Shown in pieces: positions 1 through 8,409 of a stretch of 64,000 nt of DNA (the stretch's first letter is position 1; every line of letters starts with the position of its first letter). A program made the position numbers and the translations under genes. Below the pieces are notes generated by a model that was given only the letters and a program-made list of their open reading frames with translations, had not been told where the DNA came from and searched no databases. The DNA is from Aurantiacibacter atlanticus (GTDB taxonomy: Bacteria; Pseudomonadota; Alphaproteobacteria; Sphingomonadales; Sphingomonadaceae): NCBI RefSeq assembly GCF_001077815.2, contig NZ_CP011310.1:62001-126000 (forward strand), in the 5' to 3' direction.

Positions 1-193
1 ATTCATCGATATCATTCTCAGCCCAGGCTACGGAGTAGCCCCCAAGTTGTATCGGCTTCGGAAACTTCCCTTCGGCCATCCAGCGATAGATCGTCGAACG
101 GCCTAGCCCGACGCGGTGCTGCACCTCCGGAAGGCGAATAAGCCGGGTGACCCGGCGTGTATCGGTCGCTTCCTTTTCAATCTCTTCACCCAC
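1..193 (-). CDS. AlpA-type DNA-binding regulator (3' end beyond the window)
   Basis: This short protein carries a MerR/AlpA-like helix-turn-helix. The visible motif VGLGRSTIYRWMAEGKFPKP is typical of AlpA-family regulators found on prophages and integrative elements, where they usually control excision or transfer genes. The chosen start is a GTG at 193 with an AGGAGG ribosome site five bases upstream; an in-frame ATG at 211 is also possible. The start overlaps the stop of the upstream regulator gene (186-677), so the two are probably co-transcribed. The C-terminus lies outside the window. The family call is from visible motifs; the target genes are unknown. Confidence 0.8.
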   Translation of the reverse strand, partial: MGEEIEKEATDTRRVTRLIRLPEVQHRVGLGRSTIYRWMAEGKFPKPIQLGGYSVAWAENDIDE

Positions 194-677
194 GATGACC
201 TCCTTCGGCATCAGCGAAGACATCGCCGAGCAAGGCGTCCTTGCGTTCGAGTTCATCGATATGGTCGGAAAGAAGGCGAGCGACACGGTGTGCGGTGCCC
301 TTAGCCCAGCGGGGCTTCACGTCGTGCACCTGGTTGCCGAGAACACGTTCGAGCGCAAATGGAAGCTCACCAGAGAAATCCTCAAAGAACAGCGCGAGGT
401 CCGATTGCAGCCAGTCAATCGTGTGATCGCCGCCACTGACTAGGAACAGCAGCAAGTGAGCATGCGGTGCGACGCCGCTCGCAGCCAGAATCCGTAGGGC
501 TTCTCCAAGACTTGCCGAACGCTCGCCAAGAAGAACCCTTCGAAGGGCATCTCTATGGATCTGCGCATCGCGTGCGATGTCGCAGCGTGCGCGGCCGCTG
601 GCTTCGACAGCGGCGAATAGCAGCCGGGCAAGATCGGCGCGAACCTGTTGTTCGGCAAAGAGCGCCATCTCAGTCAT
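186..677 (-). CDS. Probable transcriptional regulator (163 aa)
   Basis: The protein has a predicted N-terminal helix-turn-helix (about residues 20-65, with the run CDIARDAQIHRDALRRVLLG) and a C-terminal region of unknown fold. The start at ATG 677 was chosen because AAGGA lies about 8 bases upstream; ATGs at 695 and 704 are in frame but lack such a site. It reads away from the tra operon, with a 368-bp gap that holds two LexA-type boxes and a 21-bp-phased repeat array. It is co-directional and overlapping with the AlpA-like gene. A role as a regulator of transfer is inferred from position; I do not recognise a named family. Confidence 0.65.
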   Translation of the reverse strand: MTEMALFAEQQVRADLARLLFAAVEASGRARCDIARDAQIHRDALRRVLLGERSASLGEALRILAASGVAPHAHLLLFLVSGGDHTIDWLQSDLALFFEDFSGELPFALERVLGNQVHDVKPRWAKGTAHRVARLLSDHIDELERKDALLGDVFADAEGGHRG

Positions 678-749
678 CGACGATTCCTTTCGCATAGTAG
701 TCATCGACTCACCGGCTATCCCGAAAGGAAAGCTGTAGGAAAACGAAAA

Positions 750-764
750 GAACAATAAGGGAAC
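750..764. promoter_or_regulatory. LexA-type box GAAC-N7-GAAC upstream of the 186-677 regulator
   Basis: The sequence GAACAATAAGGGAAC matches the alphaproteobacterial SOS box (GTTC-N7-GTTC, read on the other strand). It lies 73 bp upstream of the ATG of the minus-strand regulator. A second box lies before traA and a third before the S24 repressor gene at about 50.0 kb. Binding by the host LexA or by the element's own S24 protein is inferred. Confidence 0.55.
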
Positions 765-790
765 ATAAAGGAAGGCGCGAATCAGCTTCC

Positions 791-891
791 TTCGGTGATT
801 CGCGCAGATATTGATCGCTTCGGCGCGTATTCCGGCAGGCTTGGCGCAGATCCCGGCACAGTCGGCGCTACCAGGCAGTCCGTCTGCGCAA
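791..891. repeat. Five motif copies phased at exactly 21 bp
   Basis: The core GCGC occurs at 802, 823, 844, 865 and 886, that is, five times at exactly 21-bp intervals. Flanking bases agree partly: TTCGCGCAG, TTCGGCGCG, TTGGCGCAG, GTCGGCGCT and GTCTGCGCA, with GGCA seven to ten bases upstream in the last three. A 21-bp period equals two helical turns, so bound proteins would lie on one face of the DNA. The array lies between the divergent regulator and tra promoters. It could be an operator array for one of the regulators here; its ligand is unknown. Confidence 0.5.
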
Positions 892-989
892 ACACCGGCC
901 CAAAGCCTTCCCAATGTCGGTTTTTGCTTGGTTGATCGGACCGAAACGCATTTCCCGATTTCCTACAGGCCAGCTCCGGGGAGAGGAAA

Positions 990-1004
990 GAACATACAGC
1001 GAAC
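990..1004. promoter_or_regulatory. LexA-type box GAAC-N7-GAAC in the tra operon promoter region
   Basis: The sequence GAACATACAGCGAAC is an exact GAAC-N7-GAAC box and ends 41 bp before the traA start. Its position fits repression of the whole transfer operon by LexA or a LexA-like repressor. The match to the motif is direct; regulation is inferred. Confidence 0.6.
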
Positions 1005-1045
1005 ACATCGCTGGCTGATGTTCAATCTTTTCGGAGTTTCCACCC

Positions 1046-1378
1046 ATGACCACCAAGACTGCTTTTCCGGCCACGAGCCGCACGCAAAGCCGCATACCGG
1101 GCCGCGATTATATCCTCCCGACCTGCGTTGCGCTGGCCTGTGCCGGCGCCGCTTTTGCCGGCGCGGACACCACCTTCGATCCTGCTTTGAACCAGTTCAC
1201 CGACTTCCTCGAAGGTTCGGGCGGCAAAATCATCACTGTGCTCAGCCTTGCTGCTGGCCTGATCGGGCTTGCCTCGGGGCGGTTTTCGCTCGGCCAGATC
1301 GCCGTGCCGGTGGGCGTCGGGATCGGCGTCGGCACCGGCGTGCCGATCGTCACCTCGGTCGTGACCGCGGTCATCTGA
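1046..1378 (+). CDS. traA: TraA-like F-type pilin precursor
   Basis: This 110-residue protein has a long N-terminal leader with a hydrophobic stretch ending AGAAFA (residues about 27-40), followed by the mature pilin with two hydrophobic helices (about 60-78 and 85-108). This two-helix layout and the first place in the operon identify it as the F-type pilin subunit that assembles the conjugative pilus. GGAG lies 8 bases upstream of the ATG. It is the first gene of the transfer operon and directly follows the LexA-type box. A peptidase that may process it is encoded further down the operon (9162-9683). Confidence 0.82.
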   Translation: MTTKTAFPATSRTQSRIPGRDYILPTCVALACAGAAFAGADTTFDPALNQFTDFLEGSGGKIITVLSLAAGLIGLASGRFSLGQIAVPVGVGIGVGTGVPIVTSVVTAVI

Positions 1379-1411
1379 CCCCGGGCCCGGTCACAAAAGG
1401 AGGGCGGCATC

Positions 1412-1699
1412 ATGGCCGACAGGTACCTTGTTCCACGGCGGCTCGACGATCCGGAGCTCATCGGCTTCTGGACCATCGACGAGTTTGCAGGGATTCTCAT
1501 TCCCTTCGCCTGGGGCATTCTTGCGCAGCATATTTTCATCGGTATCGGCTTGGCCGCCGGAACCTGGTTTGCCTTGCGGAAGGCAAAGGCTCGCGGTGCC
1601 GGTTCGGCACTGGTGCATGCTGCGTACTGGTACCTGCCCGGGAGTTTCCTGGGGCTGAAAGCCACGCCGCCCTCCCACTGCCGCCTGTTGGCGGGCTGA
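1412..1699 (+). CDS. traL: TraL pilus assembly protein
   Basis: The 95-residue protein begins with a short charged segment (RRLDDPELIGFW) typical of TraL, followed by hydrophobic segments (about residues 26-52), and ends with a short tail. TraL is a small inner-membrane protein needed for F-pilus assembly. The start has AGGAGG about 10 bases upstream. It lies 33 bp after traA and 13 bp before traE, in the conserved traA-L-E-K-B order, which supports the call more strongly than sequence alone. Confidence 0.85.
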   Translation: MADRYLVPRRLDDPELIGFWTIDEFAGILIPFAWGILAQHIFIGIGLAAGTWFALRKAKARGAGSALVHAAYWYLPGSFLGLKATPPSHCRLLAG

Positions 1700-1712
1700 G
1701 GGAGCAGGAACC

Positions 1713-2282
1713 ATGCAAGCACAATTTGCACATGAACAGGCGCAGGGTTTCCTGCGGCAGCGCAACCGCTTCGCCGTGCTGGCAGGCGTTCTGGGTCTGA
1801 CCACGCTGGTCAGCTTCGGTGCTGCTGCGACCCGCGATGAACAGGTCGTGCTGGTGCCGATCACTGCCGAGCGGATCACCGTCTCGAGCGGCGGGATCGA
1901 CGCGCCCTATCTCGAGCTCGTCACTCGCGACACGGCGCTGATGCTCCTTAACCGGGCACCAGAGAGCCTCGATTATTGGATGGCCAACATCCTGAAGCTT
2001 GCTGATCCCGCCGCGCACGGCGCGCTTAAGGCCGAGCTGGTGCAGATCGTCGAGGAACAGCGCGGCTCGGACATCAGCCAAGCCTTCGTGATCGCCGAAA
2101 TAAACGTCGATCCCAAGGCGCTGACATCGAGTGTCACCGGCACGCTCAAGACCTTCGTCGGCGCGCAGGTGATCGCGAGCCAGCGCCGCGCTTTCCGTTT
2201 CCGCTGGTCGAAGCGAGGCCTCAGCCTCGCGCTGGCCGGCTTCGAGCAACTTCCCACTGACAAAGAGGACATCGGCCAATGA
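1713..2282 (+). CDS. traE: TraE pilus assembly protein
   Basis: The 189-residue protein has one N-terminal transmembrane segment (about residues 23-41) and a periplasmic domain, the plan of the TraE/VirB8-like family. In F-type systems TraE sits in the inner membrane and contacts the TraB-TraK-TraV core. Residues about 70-100 (RDTALMLLNRAPESLDYWMA) fit the conserved TraE body. It overlaps traK by 4 bp (ATGA), which suggests translational coupling. Confidence 0.88.
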   Translation: MQAQFAHEQAQGFLRQRNRFAVLAGVLGLTTLVSFGAAATRDEQVVLVPITAERITVSSGGIDAPYLELVTRDTALMLLNRAPESLDYWMANILKLADPAAHGALKAELVQIVEEQRGSDISQAFVIAEINVDPKALTSSVTGTLKTFVGAQVIASQRRAFRFRWSKRGLSLALAGFEQLPTDKEDIGQ

Positions 2283-3094
2283 GCCTTTTCTCATCCCCAC
2301 TTGCTGCCGCGCTTGCAGGAACCGGCCTTGCCTGTTTCGCGATTGGCGCAACAAGGCGCCCCGATCCCGGATTGAAGCTCACCGGCCTTGCCGTGCTTGC
2401 CTTTGGGCTCGCGCCGGTCCCAGCGCACGCCGACCAGTTCGTCGAGGCCGCCGACAACGCGACGATCGATTGCGAGCTGGCGCGCGGCGAACTCACCCGG
2501 ATCGCGCTTATCGATGACGGCTTTGCCAATGTCTCGAAGATCGCGAGCGGCTTTCCCTACAACGACTTCCAGGTGACGCACGAGCCGGTGCGCGGGGACA
2601 TCTATATCTCCGTGCCTCCGCAATTCGCGGCGGCGCGCGTCAGCTTCTTTGCCACCAGCAAAGCGGGCTACGTTTACAGGTTCGCCTGCCGCCTCGGCGG
2701 CGAGGAAGCGACCCAGCTGTTCATCACCAACCCCGCACTGGCCAAAAGCGAAGCGGCAGAATGGGAGACCGAAACTGGCCCGGAAGACACCGCGATCCGG
2801 TTGATCGAAGCGATGGCGAGCGATGCCGTCCTGCCTGGCTTCACCGCGCGCTCCGAGCTGTCTCCTCCGCGCCGTACCGGCGGGATCGAAGTCCAGCTTG
2901 TTGCTGAATACCAGGGCGACGCGCTTACCGGACAGCGTTTCCTTATCCGCAACCTCGGCCAGGAAAACCTTGCGCTCGCCGCCGAGCGCGAAGCGCCCGC
3001 AGGCGCGCTCGCCTTTGCCTATGGCCGCGACGCGCTCGCCCCCGGCGAAGCGACCAGCGCTTTCCTTATCTTTGCAAAGGGAGGGCTCGACTGA
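2279..3094 (+). CDS. traK: TraK secretin-like outer-membrane core component
   Basis: This 271-residue protein has two N-terminal hydrophobic stretches, the second ending in a signal-peptidase-like site (APVPAHA, about residue 51). A beta-rich periplasmic domain follows, typical of TraK (VirB9-like secretin). With TraB and TraV it forms the outer-membrane core of the F-type channel. The extra N-terminal hydrophobic segment before the signal-like region is unusual; a later start cannot be excluded. It shares one base with the traB start. Confidence 0.85.
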   Translation: MSLFSSPLAAALAGTGLACFAIGATRRPDPGLKLTGLAVLAFGLAPVPAHADQFVEAADNATIDCELARGELTRIALIDDGFANVSKIASGFPYNDFQVTHEPVRGDIYISVPPQFAAARVSFFATSKAGYVYRFACRLGGEEATQLFITNPALAKSEAAEWETETGPEDTAIRLIEAMASDAVLPGFTARSELSPPRRTGGIEVQLVAEYQGDALTGQRFLIRNLGQENLALAAEREAPAGALAFAYGRDALAPGEATSAFLIFAKGGLD

Positions 3095-4416
3095 TGGCCC
3101 AGGCACCAACACAACCGCAGAAGACCGAAACAAAGCCCATGCCGGGGTCTCCGCAAGCCCGCGAGAGCGGCCGGCGTAACCTCAATTCCCAGATCGCGCA
3201 GCGCCAGAAGCTGCTGCTCGCCGGGATCGGGGCCATCGCGCTCACCGGCGGCGGCATGTTCATCTTCAGCGGCGATAGCGACGACGCCGGAGTGGATGCA
3301 AACGGTGCGGCAACGATCGACACCGGCGGCCTCGTCAATCGCAACCTCTCGCAGCGCGAGTTCGTGGCGAGCTACGGCAACCGCCTCGACGCGCAAGGCC
3401 GCGCGATCAAGGACCTGGAACAAGCCCAGCTGCCGACCGCACAAGTCGAAGAGGAACTCGAAGCGCTGCGCAGCGAGAATGCGCAGATGCGCTCAGACGG
3501 CCAAGCAGCGATCGACGCGATTTCTTCCGAAAACGCCGCACTGCGCTCGCAGCTAAGCGACCCGGCAAGAGCTTCTTCAGAGCCCATGCCCGTACCGCCG
3601 CCACCTGCCTATGGGCCCGGTGTTGGCCCGGGTGCAGCAATCCAGCCGCCGCAGTCCGGAGTGCAGGCACAAGGCGGCGGACTCAGCCTGATGAGTTTCG
3701 GCGCCGATGCGGGCAAGGACGGCAAGCCGCGACCGGCCGAGACAGCGCCTGCATTGCTGCTCGAAGCGAGCCGCGAATATTTGCCGCCCAACAGCTATGC
3801 ACCGGCAACGGTCATTGTCGGGGTCGATGCCTCGACCGGCGTTGCCAGCCAGAGTGATCCGCTGCCCGTGGTCCTCAGGATCACCGGCCCGGCCCGTTCG
3901 GTCATGCGCGGCAACAAACTGCTTACCACCGACATCACCGGCTGCCTCGTCAACGGCGCAGCGCGCGGCGATCTCTCGGCCGAGAAGGTCTACGTCAAGC
4001 TGGTGCGCATGACCTGCGCGCAGCCTGGCGGGCGGTTCGCGGTAAGCGAGGTCAAAGGGTTCATCTCCTTTGCCGGCAAGTCCGGGGTGCGCGGCCGCGT
4101 TGTCAGCCGTGAAGGAAGCCTTGTCAGCCAGGCTCTGCTCGCCGGGATTGTCGGCGGCTTCGGACGCGGATTTTCCGCCAACGCCAACGGCATCTTCACC
4201 GGACAAGTGGGCAGCGACGGCCAGCGCGAAGCGCTCTCGCCAACCGACATTCTTGCCGGCGGCTTCGGCCAGGGTGCTGGCGAAGCTGCTGATACGGTCA
4301 GCCGCTACCTCATTGAACGCGCAGAACAATATCAACCAGTCGTCGAGATGCCGACCGGCATCGACGTCGAGATCGTCTTTCTCGACGGCGTCCATGTCAG
4401 GAGCTCCTCCAAATGA
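3094..4416 (+). CDS. traB: TraB core complex protein (VirB10-like)
   Basis: The 440-residue protein has a cytoplasmic N-terminus, one transmembrane segment (about residues 39-55), a coiled-coil stretch (about 105-150), a proline-rich linker with PVPPPPAYGPG, and a C-terminal VirB10/TrbI-type beta-barrel domain (about 215-435). TraB spans the envelope and links inner and outer membrane parts of the channel. The order of domains matches the family well. It overlaps the next gene by 4 bp. Confidence 0.92.
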   Translation: MAQAPTQPQKTETKPMPGSPQARESGRRNLNSQIAQRQKLLLAGIGAIALTGGGMFIFSGDSDDAGVDANGAATIDTGGLVNRNLSQREFVASYGNRLDAQGRAIKDLEQAQLPTAQVEEELEALRSENAQMRSDGQAAIDAISSENAALRSQLSDPARASSEPMPVPPPPAYGPGVGPGAAIQPPQSGVQAQGGGLSLMSFGADAGKDGKPRPAETAPALLLEASREYLPPNSYAPATVIVGVDASTGVASQSDPLPVVLRITGPARSVMRGNKLLTTDITGCLVNGAARGDLSAEKVYVKLVRMTCAQPGGRFAVSEVKGFISFAGKSGVRGRVVSREGSLVSQALLAGIVGGFGRGFSANANGIFTGQVGSDGQREALSPTDILAGGFGQGAGEAADTVSRYLIERAEQYQPVVEMPTGIDVEIVFLDGVHVRSSSK

Positions 4417-5285
4417 ACTACAATGACCACCGGCCGGGCCTGAAGACCCGTGCCGCCCACTTCGCCCTTGCCTGCTCAGGTGCCGCTGCCGTGCTCACAC
4501 TCGGTGTTTCGGCTGTAACGGCCATGCCCGCATCGGCTTCCGCGCTGGCAAGCGATGTCGCGCAGGCGCTGAAGTTGCGGCTGCCCAAGACCCCGATCGA
4601 TGCGATCAGCTGCGATAAGCTCGGACCATGGTGCGAAGTCGTTTCGGGCGACACGCTGTTCTACATCGATGAGACCGCGCGCTACCTGTTCGTCGGCCGG
4701 CTCTACGACATGGAAGAGCGGCGCGACGTGACCGCTGCTCGCCTGCTCGAACTTAATCCCGACCTGCTTGCCGCCGTTGCACCGCGCGCCGGGGGCGAGA
4801 CGCAACCGGGCGGCAACAAACCTCCAGCCCAGATGGCCGCAACCCGTGTCGATCTCTCCACCCTTCCGGTAGCCGGCGCGATCCACTGGGGCAATCCCAA
4901 GGGCGAAAAGCTCGTGGTCTTCTCGGACTTTCAATGCGGCTACTGCCAGCGCCTGGCAGGCGAACTCGCCAAGGCCAAGGTCCATGTCGAAGAGCGACCG
5001 ATTTCGATCTTCGGCGCAGCAAGCCGTCAGGTTTCCAAAGCCGTGCTGTGCGCGAAGGATCCGGTAAAGGCTCTCCATGCTGCCTATGCCGGGCAGGCGC
5101 CAGCAACCGGCAAGACCTGTAAGCAAGCCAAGGCGCTCGATGCCAACGAGGCCTTTGCCAAGTCCAACGGTTTTACCGGGACGCCGGTGATCGTGCGCGC
5201 CCGCGATGGGGCAGTGCTCCATGGCTACCGCGATGCCGCGACCATCCGCAGCTTCGTCTCACGCGCGAAAGGAAGCGCGCAATGA
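4413..5285 (+). CDS. DsbC-like periplasmic thiol:disulfide isomerase
   Basis: A 290-residue secreted protein with an N-terminal hydrophobic leader (about residues 16-42) and a C-terminal thioredoxin fold. The active site CGYC is at residues 175-178 inside the motif FSDFQCGYCQRL, and the cis-proline loop reads GFTGTPVIV. DsbC-type proteins rearrange disulfides in Cys-rich transfer proteins; TraU and TraN downstream are both rich in cysteine and are likely clients. A DsbC gene between traB and traV is common in F-type operons outside the enterics. It overlaps traV by 4 bp. Confidence 0.9.
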   Translation: MNYNDHRPGLKTRAAHFALACSGAAAVLTLGVSAVTAMPASASALASDVAQALKLRLPKTPIDAISCDKLGPWCEVVSGDTLFYIDETARYLFVGRLYDMEERRDVTAARLLELNPDLLAAVAPRAGGETQPGGNKPPAQMAATRVDLSTLPVAGAIHWGNPKGEKLVVFSDFQCGYCQRLAGELAKAKVHVEERPISIFGAASRQVSKAVLCAKDPVKALHAAYAGQAPATGKTCKQAKALDANEAFAKSNGFTGTPVIVRARDGAVLHGYRDAATIRSFVSRAKGSAQ

Positions 5286-5869
5286 GCCGGCTCGCGATCC
5301 AGCGCGCCCTCCTGCTGGCTGCGCCGCTCGTCTTGGCGAGCGGATGCACCAGCCTCGGGAGCAATGTGAAAGGCAGTTTTGCCTGCCGCGCTCCCGATGG
5401 AACCTGCGCGCCCACCTCCGCCATCGATGCCGGGGCAACCGGCATCGACCGGACCGAAATCGGGCAAGCACATCGACCCCTGCCGACGACTGGCGAAGGG
5501 GTGCGGCGCCTGCAGGTCGTATTGGCCGGCTACCGCGACGAAGCGGGCCGCGAGCACGAAGCGCGGGTCGTGCACCTCACTTTGCCTGAGCCTGCGGGAA
5601 CAGGCTGGCGCGCACCGCAAGGACGCCGGGACGTTCTTCGCTCGCTGGGCGCAAGCATCGCCGCAACCCGCGAGGGCAACCCCGCACCTGATTCACGCCC
5701 GACAGAGCACCACACGAACCAAATATTGCCGGAACAGCTGTTTATCCCCTCGCAGCCCGTTCCGGCGATGCCCGGCGCAGACGCGCCGGAACCCGGGGGA
5801 CCTGGCTCGTTTTCCCCTCCCCGCGAGCCGGTCCCCCACCCTGATATGGACAAGGGAGAAAGCCAGTGA
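5282..5869 (+). CDS. traV: TraV outer-membrane lipoprotein
   Basis: The 195-residue protein has a lipoprotein signal with a lipobox (LASGC, Cys at residue 22) followed by two further cysteines near residues 37 and 44 (SFACRAPDGTC), as in TraV. TraV anchors the TraK secretin ring in the outer membrane. The C-terminal third is proline-rich and probably disordered. Start ATG overlaps the dsbC stop, and its own stop overlaps the GTG start of traC. Confidence 0.88.
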   Translation: MSRLAIQRALLLAAPLVLASGCTSLGSNVKGSFACRAPDGTCAPTSAIDAGATGIDRTEIGQAHRPLPTTGEGVRRLQVVLAGYRDEAGREHEARVVHLTLPEPAGTGWRAPQGRRDVLRSLGASIAATREGNPAPDSRPTEHHTNQILPEQLFIPSQPVPAMPGADAPEPGGPGSFSPPREPVPHPDMDKGESQ

Positions 5870-8409
5870 CGCTATCCTTAGCCGCAGCGCGCGACGCGCT
5901 ATCGCGCAGGCTTTTTGCCGATACGGCGCGACCCGAAAGAGATCGCGCGCATTTCGGGCTCGATATGCTCTCGGACTGGCTCCCTTACCGGGTCTATGAC
6001 GAGGGCGCGAAGCTCTACCGCAATGCGCGCTCGAAAGGCTTCGTCCTCGAAGTCACCCCGCTGATCGGAGCTGACGAACAGACCGGCGAGATCCTCGGGC
6101 AGTTCTTCTCCGAAGGGCTGCCGCAGGGTGCCTGCCTTCAGGTTCTGAACTTTGCTTCCCCGCGGATCGGCAATGTCGTCGCCCCCTGGTTCGCCCCGCG
6201 CTACGAGCAGGGCGGGATCTACGAGGCTATCGCCAGGGCCCGGACAAAGCGCCTCTATGACCTCGTCTGGAATTCGGGCTCGGCGCATGCGCCCTTCCAT
6301 GCCCGCAATGTCCGGGTGATCGTCTCGCTCGGCGTGCCGGTTCCCGGCAGCGTGACCGACGCCGAGCTCACCGAATGCCGCGAAGGCCTGATGGGCATGC
6401 TCCATTCGCTCGGGCTGCAGGCACAGGAACTGCGCCCGAACGGGCTGCTGGCGCTGATCGACGAGCTGACCTCGCCGACCACCGCGCATGAGCCGGACAT
6501 CCATGCGTGGAATCCGCATGACACGCTCCAGGCCCAGGCGATCCGGCGTGATATCGAGCTCGAAATCGAGGATGATCGCATGATCCTGCGAACCGAACGG
6601 TTCCGCGAGACCGGGCGCGACGCGCACGGCCACCCCGAAGTGGGCGAATGCTACCCCGATCATTTCGATATGCGCCATTATGCCGTGCGCTCGACCCCTG
6701 AACGCTGGGCGCCCTGGGAATGCGCGCGGCTGATCGGCGACATGTTTGCCGACAAGCTGCGCTTTCCCTGCCCCACAGCGACCATGCTGTGCCTCGTCTA
6801 TCCCGACCAGGAAGCGGCGTCGGCGCGGGCGGGCTTCAAGTTCATGCGCACGACCAGCCTCAGCCAGACCAAAAGCGCGAGCTTCCTGCCCAAGCTTGCC
6901 GAACAGTCGGCCGAGTGGCGCCATGTCCAGGCCGAGCTCCAGGCGGGCAAGAAGCTCGTGAAACTGTTCTATGGCCTCACCAGCATTTCGCCGCTCGGCC
7001 AGGGTGATGCGCATGAGCGGGTGATCAAGGCGATCTACAAGGCGGCAGGCTGGGATCTCGCCGACGAGCGTTTTCTCCAGCTCCAGGGCCTTGTCGCAGC
7101 ATTTCCCATGAGCCTTGCCGACGGGCTTGCCGACGACATGACGCGCCTCAAACGCTTGAAGACCATGCTCTCGACCACGGCGGCGCATATCGCCCCGATG
7201 CAGGGCGAGTATCTGGGCGGGGCCATCCCGCACTTGCTGCTCGTTGGCAGGCGCGGCCAGCCTTTCTGGTGGTCGCCGTTCGAGAACGATGCGGGCAACC
7301 ACAATATCGCGATCTGCGGCAAATCAGGCTCGGGTAAATCCGTGCTGCTGCAGGAGCTTTGCGCTGCCCTTCGCGGTGCGGGCGCCAAAGTCGTTGTGAT
7401 CGATGACGGGCGCAGCTTCGAGCATTCGGTGAAGCTCCAGGGCGGGCGTTTTGTCGAGTTCACGCTTGCTTCGGGTTTTTCGCTCAATCCCTTCTCGATG
7501 GTCGACGATGTCCGCGCTCACGAGGATGAGGATTACCGGCTCGACTGTATCGCGATGATCAAGGCCATGGTCGGCCAGATGGCCCGGCCCAGCTCCGCGC
7601 CAAGCGATACCGAGCGCGGCCTTATCGACCAGGCCGTGACCGCAACCTGGGAAGCGCTTGGCAGCGGCGCGTCGGTCGATGATGTCGCGCATGCGCTGCA
7701 AGGCTCGGAAAGTGAAGCCGGGCGCGATCTTGCTACCGCGATCGCGCCGTTCTGCCGGGGCGGAAGCTACGGCGGGTTCTTCTCGGGCAAGGCCAGCTTT
7801 GCGCTCGATGATGATTTCACCGTCTTCGAGATGAGCGATCTTGCAAGCCGTGAGGAACTGCGAAGCGTGGTCCTCTCAGCAATCATGTTCATGACCGGAC
7901 AGGCCATGACGCGCAGTTCGCGTAGCACCAAGAAGCTGCTGCTGATCGACGAGGCCTGGGCGATGCTCAAGGGCGGCTCGATGGGCGAGTTCGTTGAGAC
8001 CTATGCCCGCACCGCGCGCAAATATGGCGGCGCGCTCGCGACTGCGACCCAATCGCTCAACGACTACTACAAGTCCGATGGCGCGCGCGCTGCACTCGAG
8101 AACAGCGACTGGATGCTGGTGCTACAGCAGAAGGCCGAGACCATCGCCGATTTCCGCAGCCAAGCGCGGCTCGACATGGACGACCGCACCGAGACGCTGA
8201 TCCGCAGCCTCAAGCGCTCGGGCACCGAGTACAGCGAGATCTTTATCAAGGGACCCGAGACCGAAGCGGTCGGACGCCTCGTGCTCGATCCGTTTTCGGC
8301 GACGATCTATTCCTCCGATCCCGACACCTATGCCGCGATCCAGGAATGCGAGCGGCGCGGGCACAGCCTCGCCGATGCGATCCGGATCGTTGCGGGAGAC
8401 GCGCAATGA
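5866..8409 (+). CDS. traC: TraC ATPase (VirB4 family)
   Basis: The 847-residue protein is the VirB4-type ATPase that powers pilus assembly at the inner membrane. The N-terminal TraC domain is followed by an ATPase domain with Walker A (CGKSGSGKSVLL, near residue 485) and Walker B (KLLLIDEAWAML, near residue 692). The start is GTG at 5866, overlapping the traV stop, and the length is normal for the family. The stop overlaps the next start by 4 bp. Confidence 0.95.
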   Translation: MTLSLAAARDALSRRLFADTARPERDRAHFGLDMLSDWLPYRVYDEGAKLYRNARSKGFVLEVTPLIGADEQTGEILGQFFSEGLPQGACLQVLNFASPRIGNVVAPWFAPRYEQGGIYEAIARARTKRLYDLVWNSGSAHAPFHARNVRVIVSLGVPVPGSVTDAELTECREGLMGMLHSLGLQAQELRPNGLLALIDELTSPTTAHEPDIHAWNPHDTLQAQAIRRDIELEIEDDRMILRTERFRETGRDAHGHPEVGECYPDHFDMRHYAVRSTPERWAPWECARLIGDMFADKLRFPCPTATMLCLVYPDQEAASARAGFKFMRTTSLSQTKSASFLPKLAEQSAEWRHVQAELQAGKKLVKLFYGLTSISPLGQGDAHERVIKAIYKAAGWDLADERFLQLQGLVAAFPMSLADGLADDMTRLKRLKTMLSTTAAHIAPMQGEYLGGAIPHLLLVGRRGQPFWWSPFENDAGNHNIAICGKSGSGKSVLLQELCAALRGAGAKVVVIDDGRSFEHSVKLQGGRFVEFTLASGFSLNPFSMVDDVRAHEDEDYRLDCIAMIKAMVGQMARPSSAPSDTERGLIDQAVTATWEALGSGASVDDVAHALQGSESEAGRDLATAIAPFCRGGSYGGFFSGKASFALDDDFTVFEMSDLASREELRSVVLSAIMFMTGQAMTRSSRSTKKLLLIDEAWAMLKGGSMGEFVETYARTARKYGGALATATQSLNDYYKSDGARAALENSDWMLVLQQKAETIADFRSQARLDMDDRTETLIRSLKRSGTEYSEIFIKGPETEAVGRLVLDPFSATIYSSDPDTYAAIQECERRGHSLADAIRIVAGDAQ

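Noticed and set aside
811..1800. Long plus-strand frame of 329 codons across the traA-traL region
   Set aside because: It lies out of frame over traA and traL, which are clearly coding, and its protein is Arg/His/Pro-rich.
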